Shown piece by piece: positions 18,364-26,415 of a DNA stretch of 44,015 bases. Source of the DNA: Gemmatimonadota bacterium (GTDB lineage: Bacteria > Gemmatimonadota > Gemmatimonadetes > Longimicrobiales > Gaopeijiaceae); the NCBI GenBank assembly GCA_022822445.1, contig JAJEBR010000019.1:1-44015 (forward strand). The letters are read 5' to 3'. The position numbers were made by a program, and so were the translations under genes. Under the pieces are notes generated by a model, which was not told where the DNA came from, ran no database searches, and worked only from the letters and a program-made list of their open reading frames with translations. The first letter of the stretch is position 1, and each line of letters starts with the position of its first letter.

Positions 18364-18507
18364 AACCAAGGGCTTGGGACGTAGCGGCCGAAGCTCTCCG
18401 GGCTTCTCCTGCACCTTCGCCGCGTCCGACCCACAGGTCGCCTCTCTCCCTGGACTCAGGGCAGGGAGAACAACCAGAATCAGAAACCATCAACCCCACA
18501 AACCACC

Positions 18508-18532
18508 TGTCCGTGAAAACGGGGCAGCTCCA
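18508..18532 (+). repeat. IS right inverted repeat
   Basis: 25 bases from TGTCCG to CAGCTCCA, the inverted partner of 17140-17164. Between the orfB stop and this end (18364-18507) there is no gene; a CTCCCTG/CAGGGAG hairpin lies near 18456-18480. Confidence 0.85.
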
Positions 18533-18535
18533 AAA

Positions 18536-18553
18536 TGTAATGTCGCCTTTACA
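18536..18553 (+). repeat. right half of dispersed 39-base element (copy A)
   Basis: TGTAATGTCGCCTTTACA, the complement-oriented 18-base half. It starts 3 bases after the IS end and finishes at 18553, directly against the stop codon (18554-18556) of the peptidase lipoprotein gene. Confidence 0.85.
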
Positions 18554-21271
18554 CTACAGCGGCTTGGCGATCCGCGCCACGATCACGGACACCTCCGGTC
18601 CCACCGTCACGCGGAACACCGCACTGGCCCCCGCCGCCATCGCCTCGAAGTCGAGGAAGCGCACGCCGTTCGACGTCACGCGGCCGGTGAACCGCTGGTC
18701 CAGCCCGAGGACCGCGGCCGGCACCGCCGAGAGGTCGTCCTCCCCGGTCATGGTCCGCGGCCAGGGGTAGCGCCCGGGCGGATCCGGGTTGGTGATGATC
18801 TCCGTTGCGGTGGGAAAGTCGTAGGTGAGGAAACGAGGCGTGTCGTCGTCGGCCACCAGATCCTCGGACCCGGCCACCGTCATCGCAATCGCGTGCGCGT
18901 GGAGCAATTCGGCCATCGTCATGCCCGTCACCTCCTCGATCCCCTCGACTCCCGGCACGGTAAGCGTGTCGTTGAGCGCCGTGACCAGGGCCGCGTCCGC
19001 GCTCATGTCCACACCGGCCTCGCCGCGTGCCAGCCAATCGCGCAGGAAGCGGTGGAAGTGCCAGCCGCTGCCGTACACATACGTTCCGCCCAGGTCGTTG
19101 GGATCGAAGGCGATCGCGTTGAGTTCGGGCGAGAAGGCCCGCACCGTGCGGGACATCAGGTCGAACACCCCGTAGAACTCGGGCTCGGCTTCCCGGCGAG
19201 CGATCCGCATGTCCTCGAGGTCGGCCCGCTCTCCCGCCGCCGGTCCCCCCGCGCGCTCCCACGCCAGCCGAGAACTCATCTCCTTTGCGATCTCGGCCGC
19301 TCCCTCCTCGATCCACAGCGGGTGAAAGGTCTCGTCTCCCATCCTCGAGCCGCGCCGCCGATGGTTCACCACCCGCTTGTACAGTGAACTGACGTGCTTG
19401 ACCTCGTGCACCAGCACCGCGAGCGCCCAATACCCGTCGTTGTACTCGAAGGCGTCCTCACTCATGTGGACGAGCTCCATCTCGTTCGACGCGGGGCAGG
19501 TCGACGCGGAAAAGGTCATGTCCGCGGACCAGACGAACGCCTGAACCCCGGGCAGCGCGGGATCGACGAGCAGCGCAATCCTGCCGTCGCCGTTCACGTC
19601 GCTGACCCCGCCGAAGTAGCCCTCGATGATCTCCTTGCCGTGCTCGGAGTAGAAGTCGATGATCCGGTTCGCGTTTTCCACCGACACGGGGGAGGAGGCT
19701 TCCACATCCTCGTAGACGATGAAGTCGTCGTTTTCCGCGATCACGTCGGCAAGGAGCGTCTGGTGCACCGCGCAGCGGTTCCCTCCGGATGCCCGGTTGT
19801 AGAGCTTGAAGGTGACGGGCGTCACGGCGGCCCCGCTCGCCTGTGCCTGCGGACGGTTCGGGAGGATCTCCAGAGGACCCCGCGCCAGCATCTCCCGCAT
19901 GAGCTCCGCCTCCTGACGCCGGATTTCGCGATGAAGCTCCTCGTTGGCGAGCTGGATCTCGAGCGCGTCCGTCCACGCCCCGGATGCCGCGGTCCGGTCC
20001 TCGTCCGCCCCGGCCGGCTCCCGCGGCGCGCGTCCGGCCACAACAGGCCTGAACGCCACCGCCCGTCCCGGGAGCGGCTCCATGGACAGACTCGCCTGCC
20101 AGCTTGCCTCCCGCTCGGCGTTGAGGCCCGCGAAGGTCACCCGGTAGTAGGCCTCGACTTCATCGGCGACGACCAGGAACCCGCAGGGCTCCAGCGCTTC
20201 CGGATCCACCGTCATCACGTCCCCCACCGCCAGCCCCAGCGGCGCGTCGCACACGCGCATCCCGAAGGTGGTCGTGGTGTCCCGGCCGTTCGAGTCGGTG
20301 ACCCGCACCTCCACCTCCGACAGGCCGGCTTCCTCGGGCGCGCCCAGGATCCGGCCGTCCCCGGTCATCTCCAGCCCCGCCGGAAGCGCCGAGCTCTCCG
20401 CGATGCTCCAGACGTACCCCATGCCGGAGCCGCCCCGGGCCGACAGCTCGGCCCGGTAGTCCAGGGTGGCGCGTCCCCAGGCAAGCGAGTCGGTGAGGAT
20501 CTCGAGCGGTGGTTCCGTGGCGGTGACCGTGAATTCGGCGGTCAGCCCGGAGACCGCTGCGCCGAGCGTCTGCACGGAGTCGCCGCCCAGCGTCCACTCG
20601 GTCTGCGCCGTGCCGTCCGCGCCGGTCCGCGTGGCATCCGGCGAAACGGATCCGCCGCCGGAGGTGACCTCGAAGGTGACGTCGATCCCGGAGGCCGAAT
20701 GTCCGTTGGCGTCCAGCACCCGCACCACGGGGGACACCGCCAGCGCCCGGCCGAAGTACCCCTGCCCGCCATCGCCCTGGGTCTTCTCCAGCGCGACCGG
20801 TATCTGGACGACTTCCAGTGACGCCTCCGAACTGATCCTCTGGGCGACCGCGCGAATGCCCGCCATCCCGGGCCCGGTGGCGGTGGCCAGCCCTGTCGTG
20901 CGGTCGACCTCGGCCACCCCCGGCTGGGTGCTCGACCAGGCGATGGTCACGCCGGACATGGCGCGGCCCCGCTGGTCCAGCACCTGGGCCCGGTACTGCT
21001 GCCGGTCCCCGACGGCGTTCAGCGTGGCGGTCGCCGGGGTGATGGTCACGGTCGTGGGCGTCGCGGGGGGCTCGGGCGGAGTCGGGTCGCCGCCGCCGTC
21101 GCCGCCGCAGCCGATGAACGCAAGGAGAAGCGGAGCCGCCAGGCCGTGAACTGTAAAGAGAACACGACAATCTGTAAAGCGGACATTACGGTATCGCCGG
21201 GTGGGCGAAGCGAAGCGTGGATGCAACGCTGCTGGCGCCCGGAGGACACGATGGCTGGCTGGCGTGGTCAT
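18554..21271 (-). CDS. large lipoprotein with Ig-like domains and HExxH metallopeptidase domain
   Basis: About 866-905 residues. A hydrophobic stretch with lipobox (LLLAFIGC, Cys near 55) is followed by a Gly/Asp/Pro linker and a bacterial Ig-like domain of Big_2 type (VTITPATATLNAVGDRQQY). A second Ig-like domain (GHSASGIDVTFEVTSGGGSV) and a putative-Ig segment (GLSEVEVRVTDSNGRD) come next. The C-terminal half is peptidase-like with HEVKH (near residue 622) and the downstream Glu helix WIEEGAAEIAKEM, resembling gluzincins such as M30/hyicolysin. It probably acts on the outer surface. The start is uncertain: the only in-frame ATG (21271) lies beyond repeat element B, whose translation would fall between start and signal peptide; no ATG, GTG or TTG lies between the element and the signal peptide. 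Confidence 0.82.
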   Translation of the reverse strand: MTTPASHRVLRAPAALHPRFASPTRRYRNVRFTDCRVLFTVHGLAAPLLLAFIGCGGDGGGDPTPPEPPATPTTVTITPATATLNAVGDRQQYRAQVLDQRGRAMSGVTIAWSSTQPGVAEVDRTTGLATATGPGMAGIRAVAQRISSEASLEVVQIPVALEKTQGDGGQGYFGRALAVSPVVRVLDANGHSASGIDVTFEVTSGGGSVSPDATRTGADGTAQTEWTLGGDSVQTLGAAVSGLTAEFTVTATEPPLEILTDSLAWGRATLDYRAELSARGGSGMGYVWSIAESSALPAGLEMTGDGRILGAPEEAGLSEVEVRVTDSNGRDTTTTFGMRVCDAPLGLAVGDVMTVDPEALEPCGFLVVADEVEAYYRVTFAGLNAEREASWQASLSMEPLPGRAVAFRPVVAGRAPREPAGADEDRTAASGAWTDALEIQLANEELHREIRRQEAELMREMLARGPLEILPNRPQAQASGAAVTPVTFKLYNRASGGNRCAVHQTLLADVIAENDDFIVYEDVEASSPVSVENANRIIDFYSEHGKEIIEGYFGGVSDVNGDGRIALLVDPALPGVQAFVWSADMTFSASTCPASNEMELVHMSEDAFEYNDGYWALAVLVHEVKHVSSLYKRVVNHRRRGSRMGDETFHPLWIEEGAAEIAKEMSSRLAWERAGGPAAGERADLEDMRIARREAEPEFYGVFDLMSRTVRAFSPELNAIAFDPNDLGGTYVYGSGWHFHRFLRDWLARGEAGVDMSADAALVTALNDTLTVPGVEGIEEVTGMTMAELLHAHAIAMTVAGSEDLVADDDTPRFLTYDFPTATEIITNPDPPGRYPWPRTMTGEDDLSAVPAAVLGLDQRFTGRVTSNGVRFLDFEAMAAGASAVFRVTVGPEVSVIVARIAKPL
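21152..21190 (+). repeat. dispersed 39-base element, copy B
   Basis: Two 18-base halves, TGTAAAGAGAACACGACA (21152-21169) and TGTAAAGCGGACATTACG (21173-21190), with ATC between. Its inner edge abuts the codon before the signal peptide of the peptidase lipoprotein gene; its outer edge is 86 bases from the stop of the PQQ-hydrolase gene. Confidence 0.85.
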
Positions 21272-21275
21272 TCAA

Positions 21276-24143
21276 TCAATTCCCGCCGATGATCGCTTCA
21301 TATACGATGGGTCTCAGCAGGCGGTCGACCGGCGCCATCCCGTACGGCTGGAGCTGCGTCCAGGCGAAGGCGACGATCTCCTCTTCCGGATCGATCCAGA
21401 AATAGGTGCTGGCGACGCCGGACCACCAGTAGGTGCCGGGATTGTCGCCGACGGACACCGCGAACCCGAGGCCGAAACCCTGGCCGGGAAGCCCGAGAAC
21501 GGGGATCATCTCGTCCGGCAGATGGTTCCGCGTCATGAGGGCGACGGTCTCCGGCCGCAGGATGCGGATCCCGTCCCTCTCGCCCCCTCCGAGCAGCATA
21601 TCGCAGAAGCGGAGGTAGTCGGCCGCGGTGGAGGTGAGGCCGCCGCCGCCGGAGTACCAGCCCGGGGGGCGGGTGAAGCGGTCGCCGTTGGGCGACGGGG
21701 GTGCAACGAGTCCGTCGCGGCCGCGGAAGTAGACCTGCGTGAAGCGGTCCGCCTTGCCCCCTGCGACGTGAAAGCCGGTGTCGTGCATCCCGAGCGGCTC
21801 GAAGATGCGTTCGCGGAAGAAGGCGTCCAGCGACTGCCCCGAGACCACCTCGACTACGCGCCCGAGGACGTCCGTGGACATGCTGTAGACCCAGCGGTCG
21901 CCGGGATCGTCGACGAGCGGAAGGGACGCGATGACCTCGACCCGCTCCGCCAGGTCCGCCGTGCCGCCCATGTCGAGGGCGTTGAGGCTGCGGCGGTACA
22001 GCGAGTCGACCGGGGTGTTGCCGAAGACGCCGTAGGTGAGTCCCGAGGTGTGGGAGAGCAGGTCGCGGATCAGGATCGGACGGGCCGGTGGGCGGAACTT
22101 GCCGCCGTCGTAGACCTGCACGTCGGTGAAGGAGGGGATGACGGAGGACAGCGGATCGTCCAGCGAGAGGCGCCCTTCCTCGACGAGGATCATCGCGGCG
22201 ACGCTCGTGACCGGCTTGGTCATCGAGTAGATGCGGAAGATGTCGTTGGGCTCGAGGGGGTCCTCGTCCCGGACGCGCCAGCCGTGGGCGTCCCAGTGTA
22301 CGATCTCGCCGCTCCGCGCGACCAGCGTCATGATGCCGGCCGTGCGGTCGTTGTCGATGAACTGCTGCATGGTCGGGCCGATGCGCGCGAGGACCTCGCT
22401 GGAGAGGCCGACCTGCTCGGGGGCGGCGGTGGTGAGGTCCTGGATGGCCTGCCCGGTCGCGTCCAGCGCGAACGTCCAGACGCGCGGGGCGCCGCCATCG
22501 GAGACCAGCCCGGCCGCGATCGAGACGTACTGCGTACCGTCCACCTCGTAGGTGACCGGAGACGCGGTGCCGTCCCCGACGTCCGCCGACCAGAGTTCCG
22601 CGCCGGTGCGCGCGTCGAGCGCGGCCAGCCGGGATCCCGTGCCCCAGAAGACGAGGTCGCCGGCGGTGGCCATGGTCCCGCCGTGCCCGGCGGTGGCCTC
22701 GACTCGCCACTTCTCGCTGTTTTCCGCCGGATCCCAGGCCAGGAGCACGTTGTTCGGCCCCTTCCGCGGCGGCCGCTCCGGCCGCTCTTCGCTTGCCCCG
22801 CGCGTGGTCCCGGTGTTCCAGACCCCCGCCTGATAGTCGAATCCGTCTTCCTTCTCGAAGTAGTAGTTGTTGTTCGTGGCCGGCAGGTAGACCAGCCCGG
22901 TGCGCGGGCTCCACGACATGGGGGGCCAGTTGTGGGCGCCGGCCGTCCCGGGAGCCAGGTAGACCCCTTGTCCGGTCATTCCGTAGCGGGCCTCGGGCGT
23001 CTCCATCGGACGGCCGGTGGCGAGGTCGACCCCGGTCGCCCAGGTCAGGTCGTCGGCGAAGGGCTCCGCCGAGATGAGCTCGCCGGTCAGTCGGTCGACG
23101 ACGTAGAAGAACCCGTTCTTCGGCGCCTGCACGATGACCTGCCGCTCCCGGCCCCCGATCTCCAGATCCAGCAGCATGAGCGGCTGCGTCGCGGTGTAGT
23201 CCCAGTCGTCCCCCGGCGTCGTCTGGTAGTGCCACTCGATGGATCCGTCTTCCGGATCGAGGGCCACGATGGCCGAGAGGTAGAGGTTGTCGCCGCCCCC
23301 CGGGCTGCGGTTGTCCCGATTCCACGGGGAGCCGTTGCCGGTGCCGATGTAGAGGAGGTCTGCCGCCGGGTCCACCACCATCGCGTCCCAGACTGTCCCG
23401 CCTCCGCCCACGACCCACCACTCGCCAGTCCAGGTTTCGGCCGCGGCGCGCATGGCCTCGCTTTCGAAGCCGTCGGCCGGGTTGCCGGGGACGGTGTGGG
23501 TGCGCCACAGCTCGGCGCCGGTCTCGGTGTCGTAGGCGGTGACGTAGCCGCGGACCCCGTATTCGGCCCCACCGTTGCCGATGACGACCGCGTTGCCCGC
23601 CACCCGCGGCGCCCCCGTGATCGTGTAGTCGGAGCCCGGGGGTGTCGTCTGCACGGTCCAGACGAGTGAGCCGTCCGCGCGGTCGAGGGCGACAAGCCGA
23701 CCGTCCAGCAGGCCGACGAAGATCTTGTCGCCGTCGAGCGCAACGCCGCGGTTGACGTCGCCGCAGCAGGACGGGGGGCCACCCTGTCGTTCATGGGGGA
23801 TCGCAGGGTCCCAGCGCCAGATCTCCTCGCCGGTGACGGCATCCAGAGCGAAGACGAAGCTGAAGGCGGCCGTTCCGTACAGCATGCCGTCCACGACGAT
23901 GGGCGTCGTCTCCAGCCTGGCTCCGGTCTTGGGGATCTCCCAGCTCCAGGCGACCCCGAGCCGGTCGACGTTGCCGGTGTTGATCCGGTCGAGCGGACTG
24001 TAGCGGGTTTCCGCGGCGTCGAGGCCGTGCATCGGCCAGTCCGACCGCTGTGCTCCCGCGGCGGAGGCGGCGGTGGTGAGCGCAAAGAGGGCAAGGAGGG
24101 CGGGGGTGAGGCCGTGGCGGACAGTCGAGAGTTTCAGCTTCAT
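21276..24143 (-). CDS. PQQ-dependent dehydrogenase fused to serine hydrolase (beta-lactamase family)
   Basis: 955 residues from ATG 24143, with signal peptide (about 1-32, ending ASAAGAQ). Residues about 33-575 form an eight-bladed quinoprotein dehydrogenase: DWPMHGLDAAETRYSPL, the adjacent Cys pair in PSCCGDVNRG (near 126) that stacks on PQQ, the catalytic-Asp segment PGDDWDYTATQ, and repeated W-motifs (ALDARTGAELW). It would oxidise an alcohol or sugar in the periplasm. Residues about 590-955 are a class-C beta-lactamase/esterase-like domain: SxxK in IYSMTKPVTS (Ser near 640), a Tyr-Ser motif in RWVYSMST, and LLSHTSGLTYG. The usual C-terminal cytochrome c of such dehydrogenases is absent. 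The ORF is continuous. Confidence 0.9.
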   Translation of the reverse strand: MKLKLSTVRHGLTPALLALFALTTAASAAGAQRSDWPMHGLDAAETRYSPLDRINTGNVDRLGVAWSWEIPKTGARLETTPIVVDGMLYGTAAFSFVFALDAVTGEEIWRWDPAIPHERQGGPPSCCGDVNRGVALDGDKIFVGLLDGRLVALDRADGSLVWTVQTTPPGSDYTITGAPRVAGNAVVIGNGGAEYGVRGYVTAYDTETGAELWRTHTVPGNPADGFESEAMRAAAETWTGEWWVVGGGGTVWDAMVVDPAADLLYIGTGNGSPWNRDNRSPGGGDNLYLSAIVALDPEDGSIEWHYQTTPGDDWDYTATQPLMLLDLEIGGRERQVIVQAPKNGFFYVVDRLTGELISAEPFADDLTWATGVDLATGRPMETPEARYGMTGQGVYLAPGTAGAHNWPPMSWSPRTGLVYLPATNNNYYFEKEDGFDYQAGVWNTGTTRGASEERPERPPRKGPNNVLLAWDPAENSEKWRVEATAGHGGTMATAGDLVFWGTGSRLAALDARTGAELWSADVGDGTASPVTYEVDGTQYVSIAAGLVSDGGAPRVWTFALDATGQAIQDLTTAAPEQVGLSSEVLARIGPTMQQFIDNDRTAGIMTLVARSGEIVHWDAHGWRVRDEDPLEPNDIFRIYSMTKPVTSVAAMILVEEGRLSLDDPLSSVIPSFTDVQVYDGGKFRPPARPILIRDLLSHTSGLTYGVFGNTPVDSLYRRSLNALDMGGTADLAERVEVIASLPLVDDPGDRWVYSMSTDVLGRVVEVVSGQSLDAFFRERIFEPLGMHDTGFHVAGGKADRFTQVYFRGRDGLVAPPSPNGDRFTRPPGWYSGGGGLTSTAADYLRFCDMLLGGGERDGIRILRPETVALMTRNHLPDEMIPVLGLPGQGFGLGFAVSVGDNPGTYWWSGVASTYFWIDPEEEIVAFAWTQLQPYGMAPVDRLLRPIVYEAIIGGN

Positions 24144-24296
24144 GCCGGGCGTTCCGTCTGAAGTGGGCGGAGAAGAGGGTAGACAAGATGGGCGGGCAGC
24201 GTGGGCTCCGCTATTGGTCGGGCGCTGCTGCCCTCCCCACGCATCTCCCCACGCGCGGGGTGCGGCCTCTGCCGCGCCGGAGTATCTTTGCGGGGC

Positions 24297-24857
24297 ATGA
24301 CTACGTTCCTCAAACCGTCGGGTCGCGCCATGCGCGCTGCCGCCCTCGGTGCCGGCTTCGGGTTGCTCGGCGGGGTGCTCGCGGGGGCCTGCGCCGACTC
24401 GGCCGACGCACCGCCCTTCGTCGCCGCGGCCGACTCGCGCCAGCTGATGCTGTCGGTGCTCGAGCCGGCGGCCGAGGTCTATTGGGACGCGGTGGGCTTC
24501 ATCTGGGACATGGAGGGCACCTACGAGATCGAGCCGCGCACGGCGGAAGAGTGGGAGGCCGTGGAGAACGCGGCCTGGGTGCTCGCCGAGTCCGGCAACC
24601 TCCTCCTGCTCGAGGAGCGCGTGGAGGGCGATCACTGGGTGGCGATGTCCCGCTCGATGATCGACATCGGCATGCGTGCGGTCGAGGCCGCTCAGGCGCG
24701 CGACGCCGACCGGGTCTTCGAGGTCGGGGGCGATGTCTACCTGGTCTGCACCGGCTGCCACGCCGTCTACGCGACCGAGACCCTGCGCCCCAACTACGAC
24801 ACGATTCCGGACACCGTCGGGGCCACCCTCCCGGACACCCTCCCCGACACCCCTTGA
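24297..24857 (+). CDS. c-type cytochrome-like lipoprotein, single haem
   Basis: 186 residues from ATG 24297 (upstream in-frame codons are less likely). The N-terminus has two Arg, a hydrophobic stretch and a lipobox ending GVLAGAC (Cys 32), so export and lipid anchoring are expected. The body is mostly helical and acidic; near the C-terminus CTGCH (Cys151, Cys154, His155) is a CxxCH haem c site. A Thr/Pro/Asp tail (DTIPDTVGATLPDTLPDTP) ends the protein. It faces the PQQ-hydrolase gene across a 153-base divergent gap and is coupled (TTGA overlap) to the membrane protein that follows, suggesting an electron-transfer role. Not assigned to a named family. Confidence 0.85.
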   Translation: MTTFLKPSGRAMRAAALGAGFGLLGGVLAGACADSADAPPFVAAADSRQLMLSVLEPAAEVYWDAVGFIWDMEGTYEIEPRTAEEWEAVENAAWVLAESGNLLLLEERVEGDHWVAMSRSMIDIGMRAVEAAQARDADRVFEVGGDVYLVCTGCHAVYATETLRPNYDTIPDTVGATLPDTLPDTP

Positions 24858-25411
24858 TCGAACGCTTCCTGGTCTGGCTCGGCGAGACCCCGTGGAGCAT
24901 CGCGCTCCTGGAGTCGCTCTGGGTGTGGCCGCTGGTGGAGTCGACCCACGTGCTCACCCTCGGCCTCTTCGTCGGCACCACCGTGATGATGGACCTGAGG
25001 CTGCTCGGCATCGCCTTCCGGAAGGTGCCGATCACGGCATTCACGGGGCGCCTCCTGCCATGGACCCACATCGGGTTCATCATCATGACCGTGACCGGGC
25101 TCCTCCTCTTCTACTCGCAGCCGTTGCGCTACTACCACAACCTCTTCTTCCGCGTCAAGGTGCTGGTGCTGCTCCTGGCCGGCGCCAACGTCGCGATCTT
25201 TCACAACGGGGTGCACCGCCACGCCGCCGAGTGGGACCGGGATGCATCCCCGCCACGCGCTGCGCGCATCGCCGGCGCGGTGTCGCTGGCCGTGTGGACC
25301 GTGGTGGTGGTGACGGGCCGCCTCATCGCCTACAACTGGTTCGACTGCGACATTCAGCCCCAGCCCGCATGGGTGAACTGGATGGCGGGATGCCCCGTGC
25401 CGCTCCGATGA
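24854..25411 (+). CDS. 4-TM membrane protein (DUF6644-like), first of a pair
   Basis: 185 residues from TTG 24854, which overlaps the cytochrome stop as TTGA. Four hydrophobic segments lie at about 20-45, 60-85, 93-112 and 133-153. The first carries a conserved E-S-T-H in LVESTHVLTLGLF followed by MMDLRLLGIAF; the His and the DLRLLG motif recur in the next gene, so the two are paralogues. Other His/Arg clusters (YYHNLFFRVK, HNGVHRH) are only in this copy. No catalytic function can be assigned; genes of this kind next to cytochromes suggest a membrane redox partner (inference). Confidence 0.8.
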   Translation: MIERFLVWLGETPWSIALLESLWVWPLVESTHVLTLGLFVGTTVMMDLRLLGIAFRKVPITAFTGRLLPWTHIGFIIMTVTGLLLFYSQPLRYYHNLFFRVKVLVLLLAGANVAIFHNGVHRHAAEWDRDASPPRAARIAGAVSLAVWTVVVVTGRLIAYNWFDCDIQPQPAWVNWMAGCPVPLR

Positions 25412-25875
25412 TCGACTTCTTCCGCTGGTGCGAGTCGACGCCTATCGGCAGGGCGATCGGCGACTCCATCTGGGCCTTCCCGATCCTGGAGGCCGTCCAC
25501 CTCCTCGGCCTGTCCGTCCTCGGGGGCGCGCTGCTCGTCGTCGACCTCAGGCTGCTCGGCGTCGGCCTCACCGGCCAGCCGCCCGCCCGGCTGGCCCGCT
25601 ACGCTCGGCCCTGGCTGGTCGGAAGCGTGATCGTGATGGTGCTCACCGGAGTGCCGCTCTTCCTCTCGGAGGCCATCAAGGCGTACTACAACACCTCGTT
25701 CTGGGTGAAGATGTGCACGCTGCCGGTGGCGCTGACCTTCACCTTCGCGGTGCGGGAGCGCGTGGCCCGGCGCGCAACCGAGGATCCCGGCGTGGTCGGC
25801 CGCATCGTCGGGGCCGTGTCGCTGGCGCTGTGGTTTACCGTGGCGGCGGCCGGTCGCTGGATCGGGTTCTCCTGA
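25408..25875 (+). CDS. 4-TM membrane protein (DUF6644-like), second of a pair
   Basis: 155 residues; the ATG overlaps the preceding stop (ATGA). It resembles the previous protein throughout: FPILEAVHLLGLSVLGGALLVVDLRLLGVG aligns with its first helix, and LVGSVIVMVLTGVPLFLSEAIKAYYNTSFWVKM with its second. Four membrane helices are predicted. It has fewer His residues, with only the E-x-x-H in LEAVH shared. Together with the cytochrome lipoprotein it makes a three-gene unit; it ends 84 bases before the convergent DUF6152 gene. Confidence 0.8.
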   Translation: MIDFFRWCESTPIGRAIGDSIWAFPILEAVHLLGLSVLGGALLVVDLRLLGVGLTGQPPARLARYARPWLVGSVIVMVLTGVPLFLSEAIKAYYNTSFWVKMCTLPVALTFTFAVRERVARRATEDPGVVGRIVGAVSLALWFTVAAAGRWIGFS

Positions 25876-25959
25876 GGGAGGAGGGCGGACGCAAACCGCT
25901 CCGGTGACTGGTCCTCACCGCTCAAACCGAGGCGCGATTCCGACCGTGTGTTTGCTCGC

Positions 25960-26409
25960 TCAGCAGCGCCCCTGCTGCCGCCTCGCCTTCAGCAGTTCCT
26001 CCTCGTAGGGCGCCCCCGTCCCGGACGAGCCCAGGAAGATCTTGCTGCCATCGGTGAAGGTCACGTCACGCCCGTTGGCGCGCTTCAGCGAGTGGTCCTT
26101 GGCCTGGTAACCGTCCACGATGATCTCGGTGCCGGGCTTCAGGCAGTCTCTACGTAACCCTCTACGCAACAAGACGTTGGGTGTCCCACCCTCCACGGCC
26201 CATACTTCCTGGGTCCCGTCTTCCTTCTCGATCTCGATGTGGATCCAGGTGTGCGGGTTCACCCACTCGAGCTTGACGATCTTGCCCTGGAGCTTGATCG
26301 GCGCGTTGCGATCGAACTCCGCTCCGAAGGCATGGTGGGCCACCACCGGAACCGCGACCGCGGCCAGCAGCACCGCCGCGCCGGCCAGGAGAATCCATTT
26401 GTTGCGCAT
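25960..26409 (-). CDS. exported DUF6152-family protein
   Basis: 149 residues. A cleavable signal peptide (RNKWILLAGAAVLLAAVAVPVVAHHA) is followed by HHAFGAEFD and the characteristic IVKLEWVNPHTWIHIEI, then GTPNVLLRRG and an FTDGSKIFLGSS segment. These features match DUF6152, a secreted OB-like small domain of unknown function found in Acidobacteria and related groups. It is the last gene of the four-gene minus operon that begins at the cytochrome-PQQ dehydrogenase, with a 6-base gap to its neighbour. Confidence 0.85.
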   Translation of the reverse strand: MRNKWILLAGAAVLLAAVAVPVVAHHAFGAEFDRNAPIKLQGKIVKLEWVNPHTWIHIEIEKEDGTQEVWAVEGGTPNVLLRRGLRRDCLKPGTEIIVDGYQAKDHSLKRANGRDVTFTDGSKIFLGSSGTGAPYEEELLKARRQQGRC

Positions 26410-26415
26410 CGCTCC

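Larger units (their letters stand above)
17140..18532 (+). mobile_element. IS3-family insertion sequence, 1393 bases
   Basis: A complete-looking IS with terminal inverted repeats of 25 bases (17140-17164 and 18508-18532), two overlapping ORFs in the -1 relation (orfA and orfB), and a slippery A7G run. It begins TGGAGTTGCCCC and ends with the complement GGGGCAGCTCCA, the usual form for IS3-family ends starting TG. The adjacent triplets differ (TTC left, AAA right), so no clean target duplication remains. Its flanks are the two halves of a 39-base dispersed element. All key residues are intact, so it may be active. Confidence 0.92.

Noticed and set aside
16873-18414. Minus-strand ORF of 513 codons across the IS
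   Set aside because: Antisense to orfA and orfB, both with complete transposase motifs.
17137-18535. Perfect target-site duplication flanking the IS
   Set aside because: The flanking triplets are TTC and AAA; no direct repeat of 3-5 bases remains.
21201-23669. Plus-strand ORF of 822 codons opposite the PQQ-hydrolase fusion
   Set aside because: Low-complexity Gly/Arg/Asp/Val composition, no motif; antisense shadow.
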